From: an uncultured Bacteroidota bacterium
GTDB lineage: Bacteria > Bacteroidota > Bacteroidia > Chitinophagales > Chitinophagaceae
Assembly: GCA_903835005.1 (NCBI GenBank)
Contig: CAILLK010000007.1
Location: 23,818 to 87,817, forward strand
Reading direction: 5' to 3'
Length of the DNA: 64,000 bases
Below the pieces are notes generated by a model. That model was not told where the DNA came from and ran no database searches. It saw only the letters and a program-made list of their open reading frames with translations. This document shows positions 37,062 through 45,175 of the stretch, in pieces; position 1 is the stretch's first letter, and each line of letters starts with the position of its first letter. Both the position numbers and the translations under genes were made by a program.

Positions 37062-37763
37062 ATGGCCTCTCTACGCAAGTATCCGTTTTCATTTATTTTT
37101 CTGGGTTTATTTTTATTGGTGTTCATAAGTACCTGGATGTATACCCGCTATGACATAAAACAAACCTCAATTTTCAATAACCGTATCGATTCTGCAAGTC
37201 TTACGGCTTTCCAGTTCAAAGATTGTGTCAATGAGGATTCTACCGGTTGCACTGGTAGGTTGCTCAAAAGCATGATGATTATGAAACAGCGCAAAAACGA
37301 TGCGCTTGATGATGCTACCTGGTATTATGAAAATACTTTTATTTATGCACACCTGCTTGGGATCCTCTCTATTTATGGAAGTATGCTGATTCTATTGGTC
37401 GTAACCCAGGGTTTGCAAAAAGCGGATAATGATCTGAGAATTGCCATAGCCGCTGTTTTCATGGTCTGCTCCACCTGTTATTTTCTGCCTAAATTCATGA
37501 ATAACGACATCAACTACAAATCAAACATGAATATATTCTATGCTATGGGCAAACAACTGAATTACAGCACCAAAAACCTTTCCTATCATTGTTGTTGCTA
37601 TTCAGGCAGTAACCCCGATTCGTTAATGATCCATACAGCCGATAGCAATTTCTCAGTAATTGGTAATAATCTCACCCAGTTTTATGATATGGACTTTGAT
37701 ATTGCCACTAAATATTTCGAAGAATTTAAAGCAAACCAGAAAGGATCAAAACCAGCCCAATAA
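37062..37763 (+). CDS. Two-helix membrane protein of unknown function
   Basis: A 233-residue protein with an N-terminal membrane anchor (FIFLGLFLLVFISTWMY), a central hydrophobic segment (GILSIYGSMLILLVVTQG) and a third near AAVFMVCSTCYFLP. The C-terminal ~75 residues contain the cysteine run YHCCCYSG. No family was recognised. A factor-independent terminator follows 35 bp after its stop, so it is probably a single-gene transcript. Confidence 0.65.
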   Translation: MASLRKYPFSFIFLGLFLLVFISTWMYTRYDIKQTSIFNNRIDSASLTAFQFKDCVNEDSTGCTGRLLKSMMIMKQRKNDALDDATWYYENTFIYAHLLGILSIYGSMLILLVVTQGLQKADNDLRIAIAAVFMVCSTCYFLPKFMNNDINYKSNMNIFYAMGKQLNYSTKNLSYHCCCYSGSNPDSLMIHTADSNFSVIGNNLTQFYDMDFDIATKYFEEFKANQKGSKPAQ

Positions 37764-37798
37764 ACTATTTGTCGGAAGGCATAATTTCACATAAATAA

Positions 37799-37829
37799 AA
37801 AAAGCAGGCTAGTTACGAGTCTGCTTTTT
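37799..37829 (+). terminator. Intrinsic terminator
   Basis: The stem AAAAAGCAG pairs with CTGCTTTTT across a 13-nt loop, ending in a T run. It lies 35 bp after the stop of the 37062-37763 gene and, being symmetric, could act on either strand. Confidence 0.7.
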
Positions 37830-38095
37830 GGTAGGAAAAAAGGAATTACCCTTAGAAGCTTTATGGATGGGAAAAATTAATTCTACTCATTGTTTTTCTT
37901 TCTTTATTTCTAATACAAAAGTAATGCCACCAGCATACTGGGCGAATGATAGAAAACATACCACTATATGATTTAGGTCAATTTTCAGCCTTTGCCTTAT
38001 AATAAATAATGAAAATGGTTATTCTTATTGGAAACAATTGAACATATAGCCAAAGTATATAATGGCAGCGCCATAACCTTATCTAACCTTACATT

Positions 38096-38314
38096 TTGAA
38101 GAAAAAAGTTGGGAAAAGATTTCCCCTCTTTAAGAGATCAGAAAATATTTTTAGTACACATTTATCACATTTATTCCTTTCCGTCCCGACTTATATAGCA
38201 CGATGGGATTTCGGTATTGCTGTTATAAATGTGGTATGGGTTAGTATTCTTTCTCGTCTTATTTTATTATTGATTGCAACTGGTATACAGGCTGTATCTT
38301 TTATTAAAGAATAA
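38096..38314 (+). CDS. Possible 72-residue membrane protein
   Basis: This reading frame begins with TTG and encodes a lysine-rich start (MKKKVGKRFPLFKRSE) and one strongly hydrophobic segment (VVWVSILSRLILLLIATG). The basic-hydrophobic layout is that of a small single-pass membrane protein. There is no ATG, clear ribosome site or promoter box, so it may be a chance frame. Confidence 0.2.
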   Translation: MKKKVGKRFPLFKRSENIFSTHLSHLFLSVPTYIARWDFGIAVINVVWVSILSRLILLLIATGIQAVSFIKE

Positions 38315-38470
38315 TTAATAATCCCGATAATAAAACTATAGCACGACTTGTTTTTATGATCAGTTTATATTGTAAATGAGCATTGTTGTAAAAAAATAAC
38401 CGGCTTAATCATAAATACAGCATTCCGGCGTTATTGTTCCGGAATTCATCCTGATACTATAAATAATAGC

Positions 38471-38514
38471 CTTCAGACTTTCTACTTCAGACTTTAGACT
38501 TTTAATTACCTTCG
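38471..38514. repeat. GACTTTAGACTT-type repeat
   Basis: Four to five imperfect copies of CTTCAGACTT / CTTTAGACTT stand just before the GT2 fusion gene, 19 bp from its ATG. The unit resembles the 14-bp array at 25999-26110. The final copy runs into TACCTTCG, one base off the -7 consensus. Confidence 0.5.
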
Positions 38515-38532
38515 CAATCCTTATATGCGTGC

Positions 38533-40491
38533 ATGAAGTTATCTGTAATTATTGTTAATTATAATGTCAAGTACTTTCTTGAAGTCTGCCTTAATTCCCT
38601 TTTCAGGGCTTTGAGCGGATTCAACTCAGAAGTAATTGTTGTTGACAATAATTCAGCCGATGAAAGCTGCAATTTTATCCGCGACAGGTACCCAGGTGTT
38701 ATACTCATAGAAAACAAAGACAACAAAGGTTTTTCTAAAGCCAATAATCAGGGTGTAGCTATTGCCCGTGGCGAATATATCCTCTTTCTGAATCCCGATA
38801 CGGTGATGCCCGAAGATTTCTTCGTCAAAACCCTGGCTTATATGGATGCCCACCCCGAAGCCGGCGCTCTCGGCCCCCGGCTTATAGATGGAAAGGGTAG
38901 GTTTGCCCCCGATTCCAAAAAATCGTTCCCCTCCCTCTCTGTGGCTTTATACAAAACCATCGGTATTAATAAGTTATTTCCCCGCTCACCCTATTTCAAT
39001 AAGTATTATTCCGTTCATATCGGTGAGCGCGAAACAGCTCCAGTCGATGTGCTCTCCGGTTGCTGTATGCTCGTGCGACGTTCATCTATGGATAAGGCGG
39101 GTGGTCCTTTCGATGAAGACTATTTTATGTATTGCGAAGATGTAGACCTCTCTTACCGTATTGAAAAAGCTGGTTTTAAAAACATCTACTTCCCCGATGC
39201 CGATCTGATTCACTACAAAGGTGAGAGCACCCGCAAAATGACGCTGTCATATGTGCGCATATTCAATGAGGCGTTGGTTACTTTTGTCAGGAAACATTAT
39301 TCGGCCAAGCAAGCCCGGCTTTTTGTTTTATTCATCAATATCGGCATTATCCTCAGGGCGGTCCTCGGTACTCTTAAGCGCGCTCTTAAGGTGCTGCATA
39401 TGCCCCTTTTCGATGCCTTGATCCTGTTGCTCACCCTTTGGGGTATCAAAAACTTCTGGGTGCAGGAAGTCAAAAACATTATGCCCATACCCCCTGCTTC
39501 AGTATATGCAACCTTCCCGGCTTATATTGGCTTGTGGTTGTTGTCGCTTTACTTAAATGGTTCCTACGATCAGCCATACCGGGCGCTCAAAGTTACAAGA
39601 GGTATGCTCATAGGCACTGTCGCAATACTGGCCTATTATGGCCTGCTCCCGCCCGAATACCGCTACTCCCGCGCCATCATTATCTTCACCGGTTTCGGTG
39701 GCACGGTGGTTTTACTGGGCCTCCACGAAATACTTTACCGTATGGGTATCCTCAAATTCATCCCATACGACAAGCTGCCCCGCAATGCGGTAATTGTGGC
39801 CGGCGAAACTGCTTACCGCGATACAGCTGCAATGCTCCGGCAGGTCAATTACGCCCCCGAACTTTCCGGAAGGGTCAGCCCGGGCCCGGTTACAGGCGAC
39901 GCTTTGGCAGCTTTACCCGAAATGAAACAACTGCTTTTTACAACCGGCGTAAATGAAGTCATTTTCTGTATCAACGGGCTCACCTATAAAGACATGTTTC
40001 AGCAGATGCAGATCTGTGGTGCCCAATATGAATACAAGATTCACCTGCCGGGCAGCCAGAGTTTTGTGGGCAGTAATTCCAGCAGCACCTCCGGCGACCT
40101 TTACACCATCGACCGAAGCTACAACCTGTCCGATTTTGCCCAGGTGCGCAACAAGCGCATGCTCGATATAGCTACTTCACTTATCTTAATTGGTTTGTTG
40201 CCACTATTGATTTTCCTTGTTAAAAAACCACTGCTATTCATTGCCAATTGTTTTAAAGTTCTTTTTGGAAACCGCACATGGGTAGGATATGCATCTGGTG
40301 TTACGGTAGGTAAATTGCCTCAGCTTCGTATGGGTATTATAGAGCCGTTCAATGTGCTTAAAGGTTACGAACCCTCTTCTGTTGTTAAGAATCAGATCAA
40401 TATTACCTATGCCCACACCTATACACCCGTTACCGACCTAAATCTGATTCTTAAGAACTTCCGCTATCTCGGCGGGTATAAAGATCAATAG
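38533..40491 (+). CDS. GT2 glycosyltransferase fused to a degenerate sugar-transferase
   Basis: A 652-residue protein. Residues 1-~270 are a GT2 transferase (LSVIIVNYNVKYFLEVCLNS, VVDNNSADES, LNPDTVMP with the DxD-type metal site, YCEDVDLSYR), as in rhamnosyl- and galactosyl-transferases. The rest has about four membrane helices, a Rossmann-like domain with RNAVIVAGETAYRD, and a tail like the polyisoprenyl-phosphate hexose-1-phosphate transferase family (RNKRMLDIATSLILIG, GNRTWVGYA). That tail lacks the PVFFxQxRxGxxG catalytic loop and KFRSM motif, so transferase activity there is doubtful. Likely role: surface polysaccharide assembly at the inner membrane. Confidence 0.85.
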   Translation: MKLSVIIVNYNVKYFLEVCLNSLFRALSGFNSEVIVVDNNSADESCNFIRDRYPGVILIENKDNKGFSKANNQGVAIARGEYILFLNPDTVMPEDFFVKTLAYMDAHPEAGALGPRLIDGKGRFAPDSKKSFPSLSVALYKTIGINKLFPRSPYFNKYYSVHIGERETAPVDVLSGCCMLVRRSSMDKAGGPFDEDYFMYCEDVDLSYRIEKAGFKNIYFPDADLIHYKGESTRKMTLSYVRIFNEALVTFVRKHYSAKQARLFVLFINIGIILRAVLGTLKRALKVLHMPLFDALILLLTLWGIKNFWVQEVKNIMPIPPASVYATFPAYIGLWLLSLYLNGSYDQPYRALKVTRGMLIGTVAILAYYGLLPPEYRYSRAIIIFTGFGGTVVLLGLHEILYRMGILKFIPYDKLPRNAVIVAGETAYRDTAAMLRQVNYAPELSGRVSPGPVTGDALAALPEMKQLLFTTGVNEVIFCINGLTYKDMFQQMQICGAQYEYKIHLPGSQSFVGSNSSSTSGDLYTIDRSYNLSDFAQVRNKRMLDIATSLILIGLLPLLIFLVKKPLLFIANCFKVLFGNRTWVGYASGVTVGKLPQLRMGIIEPFNVLKGYEPSSVVKNQINITYAHTYTPVTDLNLILKNFRYLGGYKDQ

Positions 40492-40615
40492 ATCATTTAA
40501 GTGCGTAATTATTTCCCGCAAAACCTTAATCTGCCTCAACTGTATATCGTTCATTACAGTATTTTTTTCATTAAAAAAATGAGACAAATCAGGTAAATGT
40601 TCGCTATAAGCGTAT

Positions 40616-40623
40616 TACTTTTG
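40616..40623 (+). promoter_or_regulatory. -7 promoter box of 40641 gene
   Basis: TACTTTTG matches TAnnTTTG and ends 17 nt before the ATG at 40641. Confidence 0.45.
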
Positions 40624-40640
40624 TATAAAATCTAAAGTTT

Positions 40641-41051
40641 ATGGCGAACTACAGCACAGCAGATACACTCGAAAAGGTTAGTGTATCTCACATGAATAAT
40701 GCACACAGCGATTGGTTACGCGCTTTGCATTTTTACAAAGACGAGCTGAAAGTACTGAGCAGCCGTCTCACCGAAATTGCTACAAAAAATACCGGAAAGG
40801 AAGTAATGGTAGAAGTTGAGCATTTCGAAAACCAGTTCCGTATACAGCTCGAAAACATTCATAATCTTGCTCACGAGATCAAAGCCAATGTCGCCCTTGT
40901 GGCCCTGGAAGCTAAAGCCAACAGTGCCGGCTATATTGATGGTGTTTTATTTACCCGCCACAACGAATTGTCCACTAAGTTTTTTTACGAAGAAAAAATC
41001 ATTAACGAACTGAGGCATTCCTTCAATCAGTTCGCAGCTGAATGGATGTAA
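40641..41051 (+). CDS. Helical protein of unknown function
   Basis: A 136-residue, almost fully helical, soluble protein with heptad-like spacing (DWLRALHFYKDELKVLSSRL, HFENQFRIQLENIHNLAHEI, HNELSTKFFYEEKIINEL). It resembles short Bacteroidota proteins of unknown function that form helical bundles, with no signal peptide. Its own promoter box precedes it. It is convergent with the cytochrome-like gene that follows. Confidence 0.72.
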   Translation: MANYSTADTLEKVSVSHMNNAHSDWLRALHFYKDELKVLSSRLTEIATKNTGKEVMVEVEHFENQFRIQLENIHNLAHEIKANVALVALEAKANSAGYIDGVLFTRHNELSTKFFYEEKIINELRHSFNQFAAEWM

Positions 41052-41154
41052 TCAGTTTTTTGTTATTAAACTGATACTAGGTTAATGGCCCGGATCCAAT
41101 GCTCTGGGCCCTTTAAAAACTTATAATCTTTGCAATTTAGGATATAAAGATGAG

Positions 41155-41208
41155 TTGACAGTTGGCAATGCATTGGGCAATTTACTAGGCTCAATTGTCA
41201 ACTGTCAA
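41155..41208. repeat. 15-bp inverted repeat between convergent genes
   Basis: TTGACAGTTGGCAAT (41155-41169) pairs with ATTGTCAACTGTCAA (41194-41208), with one mismatch, across a 24-nt gap. It lies between two convergent genes but has no T run on either side, so a terminator is uncertain; it may be a remnant of a short inverted-repeat element. Confidence 0.5.
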
Positions 41209-41243
41209 TTGCTACCGGTAAATTGCGCACAGCCTACTTAAAA

Positions 41244-41939
41244 TCAGTTCTCCGGTGCTCCTGCTGCTACCCATTTTGTAACCTGGGCCACCTGGCAATC
41301 CGATAGCTGAATCCCTCCCAACGGCATTGCATTATATCCCGGTGAATGCGAAATATCACCTATCAGTCTCCCGGTTAATGCAGCATTCTTTATACTGGTA
41401 TAATCCGTAAGGCTGCCGCCAGCAGCGCTTGCCGAATTATGACAACCAAGGCAGTTAAGCTGTATCATGGGCAGTATTGCCCCGCTGTAGGTATAATTGG
41501 TGCTGTCGCAGGTATTCGCGCAGTCGCCGCTGTCTACAGCCCCGGCTGTTATCCAGGCGCGTATCAGGTCCAGTTCTGCTACCGTAAGGCCCGGTGCATT
41601 TGCGGGCATATGCGATACGCTGAATGTATTCATGTCTACCGATTCCCATATTTTACTGGCTGCCGGGTTGCCGGGCACTATGCCTTTCCGCACTATATCC
41701 TTGTAGTTGTCCAGGGTATATCCACTGGCTCCGTCCCCCTGATTGTGACATCCGCTTTTGGCACAGTTGGAGATGAAAACGGGCAGTATATCCCGCTCAA
41801 AACAGATTCCTGCGCTATACGTCCGTTCAGATACCGGCAGTACATAGGGTGCATGTACACACGAATTCAATGATATCGTTCCTGCTCCAAAAAAGAGGCC
41901 AATCCCCGTTATTATACTCCACTGTTTGTTAAATTTCAT
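41244..41939 (-). CDS. Cytochrome c-like lipoprotein
   Basis: A 231-residue protein with a lipoprotein signal (GLFFGAGTISLNSC). It has two heme-binding type motifs: CAKSGCH (CX4CH, less usual) and CLGCH (standard CxxCH). Each is followed by a methionine-rich loop (SHMPANAPGLTVAELDLIRAWITAGA) as in the planctomycete-type cytochrome c domain, where heme ligation is His/Met. It probably passes electrons at the periplasmic face or, less likely, is a heme-free relative. No oxidase gene is adjacent. Confidence 0.8.
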   Translation of the reverse strand: MKFNKQWSIITGIGLFFGAGTISLNSCVHAPYVLPVSERTYSAGICFERDILPVFISNCAKSGCHNQGDGASGYTLDNYKDIVRKGIVPGNPAASKIWESVDMNTFSVSHMPANAPGLTVAELDLIRAWITAGAVDSGDCANTCDSTNYTYSGAILPMIQLNCLGCHNSASAAGGSLTDYTSIKNAALTGRLIGDISHSPGYNAMPLGGIQLSDCQVAQVTKWVAAGAPEN

Positions 41940-42203
41940 AACGATCTATTACGTGTATGCACATCAATTATTGTACCAGCAGGGCTTATTAATTGTCTTT
42001 TATCAATCTTTTAACTGAAAATCAGCCAATTGGTCAGACTTGCCATATAAAAACAAATATTTATTGTTTTACCCAAGCCTCTGCCCTGTTCTAACGTCTT
42101 TATTACAGAAGGCCATTTTTTTGCAACTAAATACTTTAATTTTGAATAACACGTTTATGATTGTTCAGACCCTTGTTCAAGATAACCTTATAAATTAGTT
42201 CTT

Positions 42204-43637
42204 ATGCCCCTCTTTTTCAAAAACATGTTCCGCACCTTGGCAATAGGCCTTTTTTGCCTCGCTGCCACACCTTCCTTTGCGTCCCATCTCGTTGGCGATG
42301 AGTTTACATACAAATACATCGGCGATGAAATAATTTCCGGCGTTGTAAAGCATCATTACCAGGTAACCCTCAATATTTACGAAGATTGCATGGCGGGTAC
42401 TCCCGTGGCTATAGAGGAGGACGACCCGGCTTATTTTGCAATATATAATTCCTCCGGAACGCTCTTGGGTGTCGATAGTGTCCATTTTGCTTCCTCGGTG
42501 AGTATACCGGGTTTGGCTCTTGGCTCCTGTGGCGGCTATGGTACTGCACCGGTATGCCTGCTCCGCAAAAACTTTATTAAAGATTATTACCTTGAATCAG
42601 GTACTTCACCATATACTGTAGTTTACCAGCGCTGCTGCAAGAATGCTTCAATTACTAATGTTACAGACCCCGCCAATGCAGGCTCTACCTATTTTTGCAC
42701 TATTCCTCCCACTTCTCTTGTTGCCAGCAACAATTGTGCTGTTTTCAATTCCTATCCTCCAGTACAGGTCGAGCTCAATGAGCCTTTCACCTATGATCAT
42801 TCTGCTACCGATGCAGATGGAGACTCATTAAGCTACGAACTATGCAACACCTATAGTGGTGTCGATCCCACTAATGTTAAACCCATCCCCCCGGCGCCGC
42901 CACCATTTGCGGCTACTGATTATACTTCCCCCCTTACTTACAGCAACCCTATGTTTTGTTCGGTAGCTCTCGCTGTTGATCCCGTAACGGGTATACTTTC
43001 AGGTACACCCAATGTCGTAGGCCGTTATCTGGTTGCAGTTTGCTGTAAAGAATGGCGTGCAGGTGTGCTTATCAATACCTCCCAACGCGAATTCGAAATG
43101 GTTGTTGCTGCTTCCGGACCAGCCTACCATCCAATTGGCGGACCCGACACTACTGTTTATGTAGGTGATTCTGTTCATTTCTATGCTTCTAATGGCGTTT
43201 CCTTTTCCTGGATTCCCGGCACCTATCTCACAAGTTCCACCATTCCCAACCCTGTAGGTTCTTTCCCTGTAGCCGGTACTTTCACATATGTGCTCACCGG
43301 CATCAGCGACTCCGGCTGTTCCGGAAACGATACCATTACCGTTAATGTTCTCACACATTCCGAATGCAGGATGCCCAATGCTTTTTCGCCAAATGGCGAC
43401 GGGCTCAATGATCTGTTCACCCCTATCTCAATACTCAATGCCACACCCATAAGCCTTAAAGTATACAACCGGTCAGGCCGGATGCTGTATAGCGGCAATG
43501 TGTCCTCCTCAATAGGCTGGGACGGTACCTTCCATGGCGCTCAGCAGCCTGCCGACACTTATCTCTATATACTCACTTACCAGGATAATGAAGGCATAAC
43601 CCGCACCGGAAAAGGCAATGTAACACTGATCAGGTAA
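42204..43637 (+). CDS. CHU_C (T9SS type B) surface protein
   Basis: A 477-residue exported protein with a signal peptide (MFRTLAIGLFCLAATPSFAS). The mature part begins HLVGDEFTYKYIGDE, a frequent start for this Bacteroidota family, and continues with Ig/PKD-like beta-sandwiches (DADGDSLSYELCNTY, GPDTTVYVGDSVHFYASNG). It ends in a CHU_C domain (NAFSPNGDGLNDLF, YNRSGRMLYSG, GKGNVTLIR) that directs type IX export. Function: likely adhesin or surface-attached binding protein. Confidence 0.9.
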   Translation: MPLFFKNMFRTLAIGLFCLAATPSFASHLVGDEFTYKYIGDEIISGVVKHHYQVTLNIYEDCMAGTPVAIEEDDPAYFAIYNSSGTLLGVDSVHFASSVSIPGLALGSCGGYGTAPVCLLRKNFIKDYYLESGTSPYTVVYQRCCKNASITNVTDPANAGSTYFCTIPPTSLVASNNCAVFNSYPPVQVELNEPFTYDHSATDADGDSLSYELCNTYSGVDPTNVKPIPPAPPPFAATDYTSPLTYSNPMFCSVALAVDPVTGILSGTPNVVGRYLVAVCCKEWRAGVLINTSQREFEMVVAASGPAYHPIGGPDTTVYVGDSVHFYASNGVSFSWIPGTYLTSSTIPNPVGSFPVAGTFTYVLTGISDSGCSGNDTITVNVLTHSECRMPNAFSPNGDGLNDLFTPISILNATPISLKVYNRSGRMLYSGNVSSSIGWDGTFHGAQQPADTYLYILTYQDNEGITRTGKGNVTLIR

Positions 43638-43860
43638 CTTATGGAATCTTTACTCATGGAAATGGAAAGAAGGTATTGCCGGAAACTTGGAGTGTTGCAG
43701 TGTGAAATAGGAGATGCATTTGGCTTTATAAAAATAGAAACCTCATCTGCGAGTGCTGACTGCAGGCAAATCAACCCATTGTTGGGTAATGTTATTTACT
43801 AACCGCAATTGTTTCGCACTTTTTTTAAATTGGGAATAAGCATAAAATACTAATTCTGAA

Positions 43861-44415
43861 TTATTTATCACTGTAGAAAAGATATTCGGCCGTATAAGGT
43901 ATTTCCAGTTTTTGTCCATTCTTCTGTCTGGTTGCTGTCCCAATGGCCTTGCCGCCGGTGGTTCGGATCCTTTAGATAAATTGCACTTGTTTAAATGTGC
44001 CACTTCCTCTGCTCCTGATTGCTTTCAGAAGTAGCCACGGAATGGCAGAAGTGTGGGGCGCGCTTACCTGCTGAACTTTTACACTGCTGATTTTGGATCC
44101 ATCATTAAGTTCCCAGGCCGGATTATTACTTTCATCAAAATAATGCTTACCTGCAAGATTATGGTAGCCCTTATCGGTATATAAACTGGCGCGTGGTTCT
44201 TTAAATGTCCAGTTATAACGGGACGTGTCTTTAGGGTCCCGCTTACAAACATAAACCTGAACGCCTTTGGCATAAGTGTGCTGAATGAGCCTCCTACCTG
44301 CGGGAACATTTATAGCAATGGGAATATCCTTTTCCTGACCAGAAACCAGCAGTGTATTAAAGATTAAGAAGAAAGAAAACAAGATTCGAATGTTTATGAG
44401 AATTGATAGTTTCAA
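43861..44415 (-). pseudogene. DUF3455 protein gene with an in-frame stop
   Basis: The first 147 codons encode a secreted DUF3455 protein: signal peptide, then KGVQVYVCKRD, YNWTFKEPRASLYTDKGY, GKHYFDESNNPAWELNDGS and IPWLLLKAIRSRGSGTFKQVQFI. A TAA at 43972-43974 then interrupts it. The same frame continues without further stops as RIRTTGGKAIGTATRQKNGQ and LEIPYTAEYLFYSDK to a stop at 43861. Family members usually have a glutamine (as in FIQR) at this place, so a single CAA-to-TAA change explains the break. The gene is therefore scored as broken, unless the codon is read through. Confidence 0.78.
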
Positions 44416-44458
44416 AATTAGGATAAAACCGTTATGTTTTTTTGGTAAACCATTTTAT

Positions 44459-44466
44459 TACATTTG
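44459..44466 (+). promoter_or_regulatory. -7 promoter box of 44486 gene
   Basis: TACATTTG matches TAnnTTTG, ending 19 nt before the ATG at 44486. A TTTG lies only 14 nt upstream of it, closer than the usual -33 spacing. Confidence 0.45.
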
Positions 44467-44485
44467 TCCCAAATAGAACCATAAA

Positions 44486-45175
44486 ATGAAGATAATTTTA
44501 CTATTGCTGCTGATAATCAGCGGATATTTTGCCTTTGGTAAAAATCCTGAAGTAACTCCGGATGCTGGCTTGAATCCGCTTACCAGTTTTGCCCCCCGGT
44601 CTTCGGGCATCAACGAAAGTGGCGTTCATTTCTTTTATAATATTGACCTTGGCTATTCTGCAATGACGGCTACCGGGCCTTATGCGTTTAAACAGGGCGC
44701 CTTTTTGTATGGTGGCGATGTGGGTATCAGGATCAATGTGCATGCGAAGAACAGCGAATCGGCAAACCATATTTCTATTGCTGTAGGTGGTTACCAGGCC
44801 AACCTGTCCAATTTTCATTCCAGCACAATAAGGTCGCTCCTCACCTATACTCACTTTTGGTATGCGGGAGGAAGCGATGTTGCGGGCCTTTTTTGGCAGG
44901 CTGGGATAGTGCCGACCTATCTGTACACGGTAACCGATAAAAACAGCAACGATTTTTCCAATCATGTAAACAGGATTTTTATTGACCCTATGGTATCTTT
45001 TGGTTTCCATACATTATTCAGATTGGTGAGCAGGCGCACAGGGAACGACAGAGGCGGAGGTCGTGTTTTTGTGGGGCCTTTTCTGATGTACGGAATCGGT
45101 AATTTATCGAAAGACGCAGGTGAGACAATTAATCCGGGCTACAAAATCGGCGTTCGGTGGACCTATGTTTTTTAG
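44486..45175 (+). CDS. Secreted protein, probable outer-membrane barrel
   Basis: A 229-residue protein with a signal peptide (MKIILLLLLIISGYFAFG). The mature sequence alternates hydrophobic and polar residues in strands ending in aromatic residues (FFYNIDLGYSAMT, GFHTLFRLVSRR, FVGPFLMYGIGN) and closes with YKIGVRWTYVF, a typical outer-membrane barrel end. No named family was recognised. Its last bases overlap the convergent acyltransferase gene by 4 bp. Confidence 0.65.
   Translation: MKIILLLLLIISGYFAFGKNPEVTPDAGLNPLTSFAPRSSGINESGVHFFYNIDLGYSAMTATGPYAFKQGAFLYGGDVGIRINVHAKNSESANHISIAVGGYQANLSNFHSSTIRSLLTYTHFWYAGGSDVAGLFWQAGIVPTYLYTVTDKNSNDFSNHVNRIFIDPMVSFGFHTLFRLVSRRTGNDRGGGRVFVGPFLMYGIGNLSKDAGETINPGYKIGVRWTYVF

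Larger units (their letters stand above)
37830..38532. other. 703-bp region with no firm gene
   Basis: No well-supported gene was found. It contains a TTG-started reading frame at 38096-38314 (72 codons, basic N terminus and one hydrophobic stretch) that cannot be confirmed, and a GACTTTAGACTT-type repeat near its right end. Its AT content is high. Confidence 0.4.

Noticed and set aside
39438..39956. Plus-strand 172-codon frame within the GT2 fusion
   Set aside because: Proline/arginine-rich frame shadowing the main gene.
43641..43802. 53-codon frame after the CHU_C gene
   Set aside because: Starts at an ATG 4 bp after the previous stop, but has no family features and is probably a chance frame.
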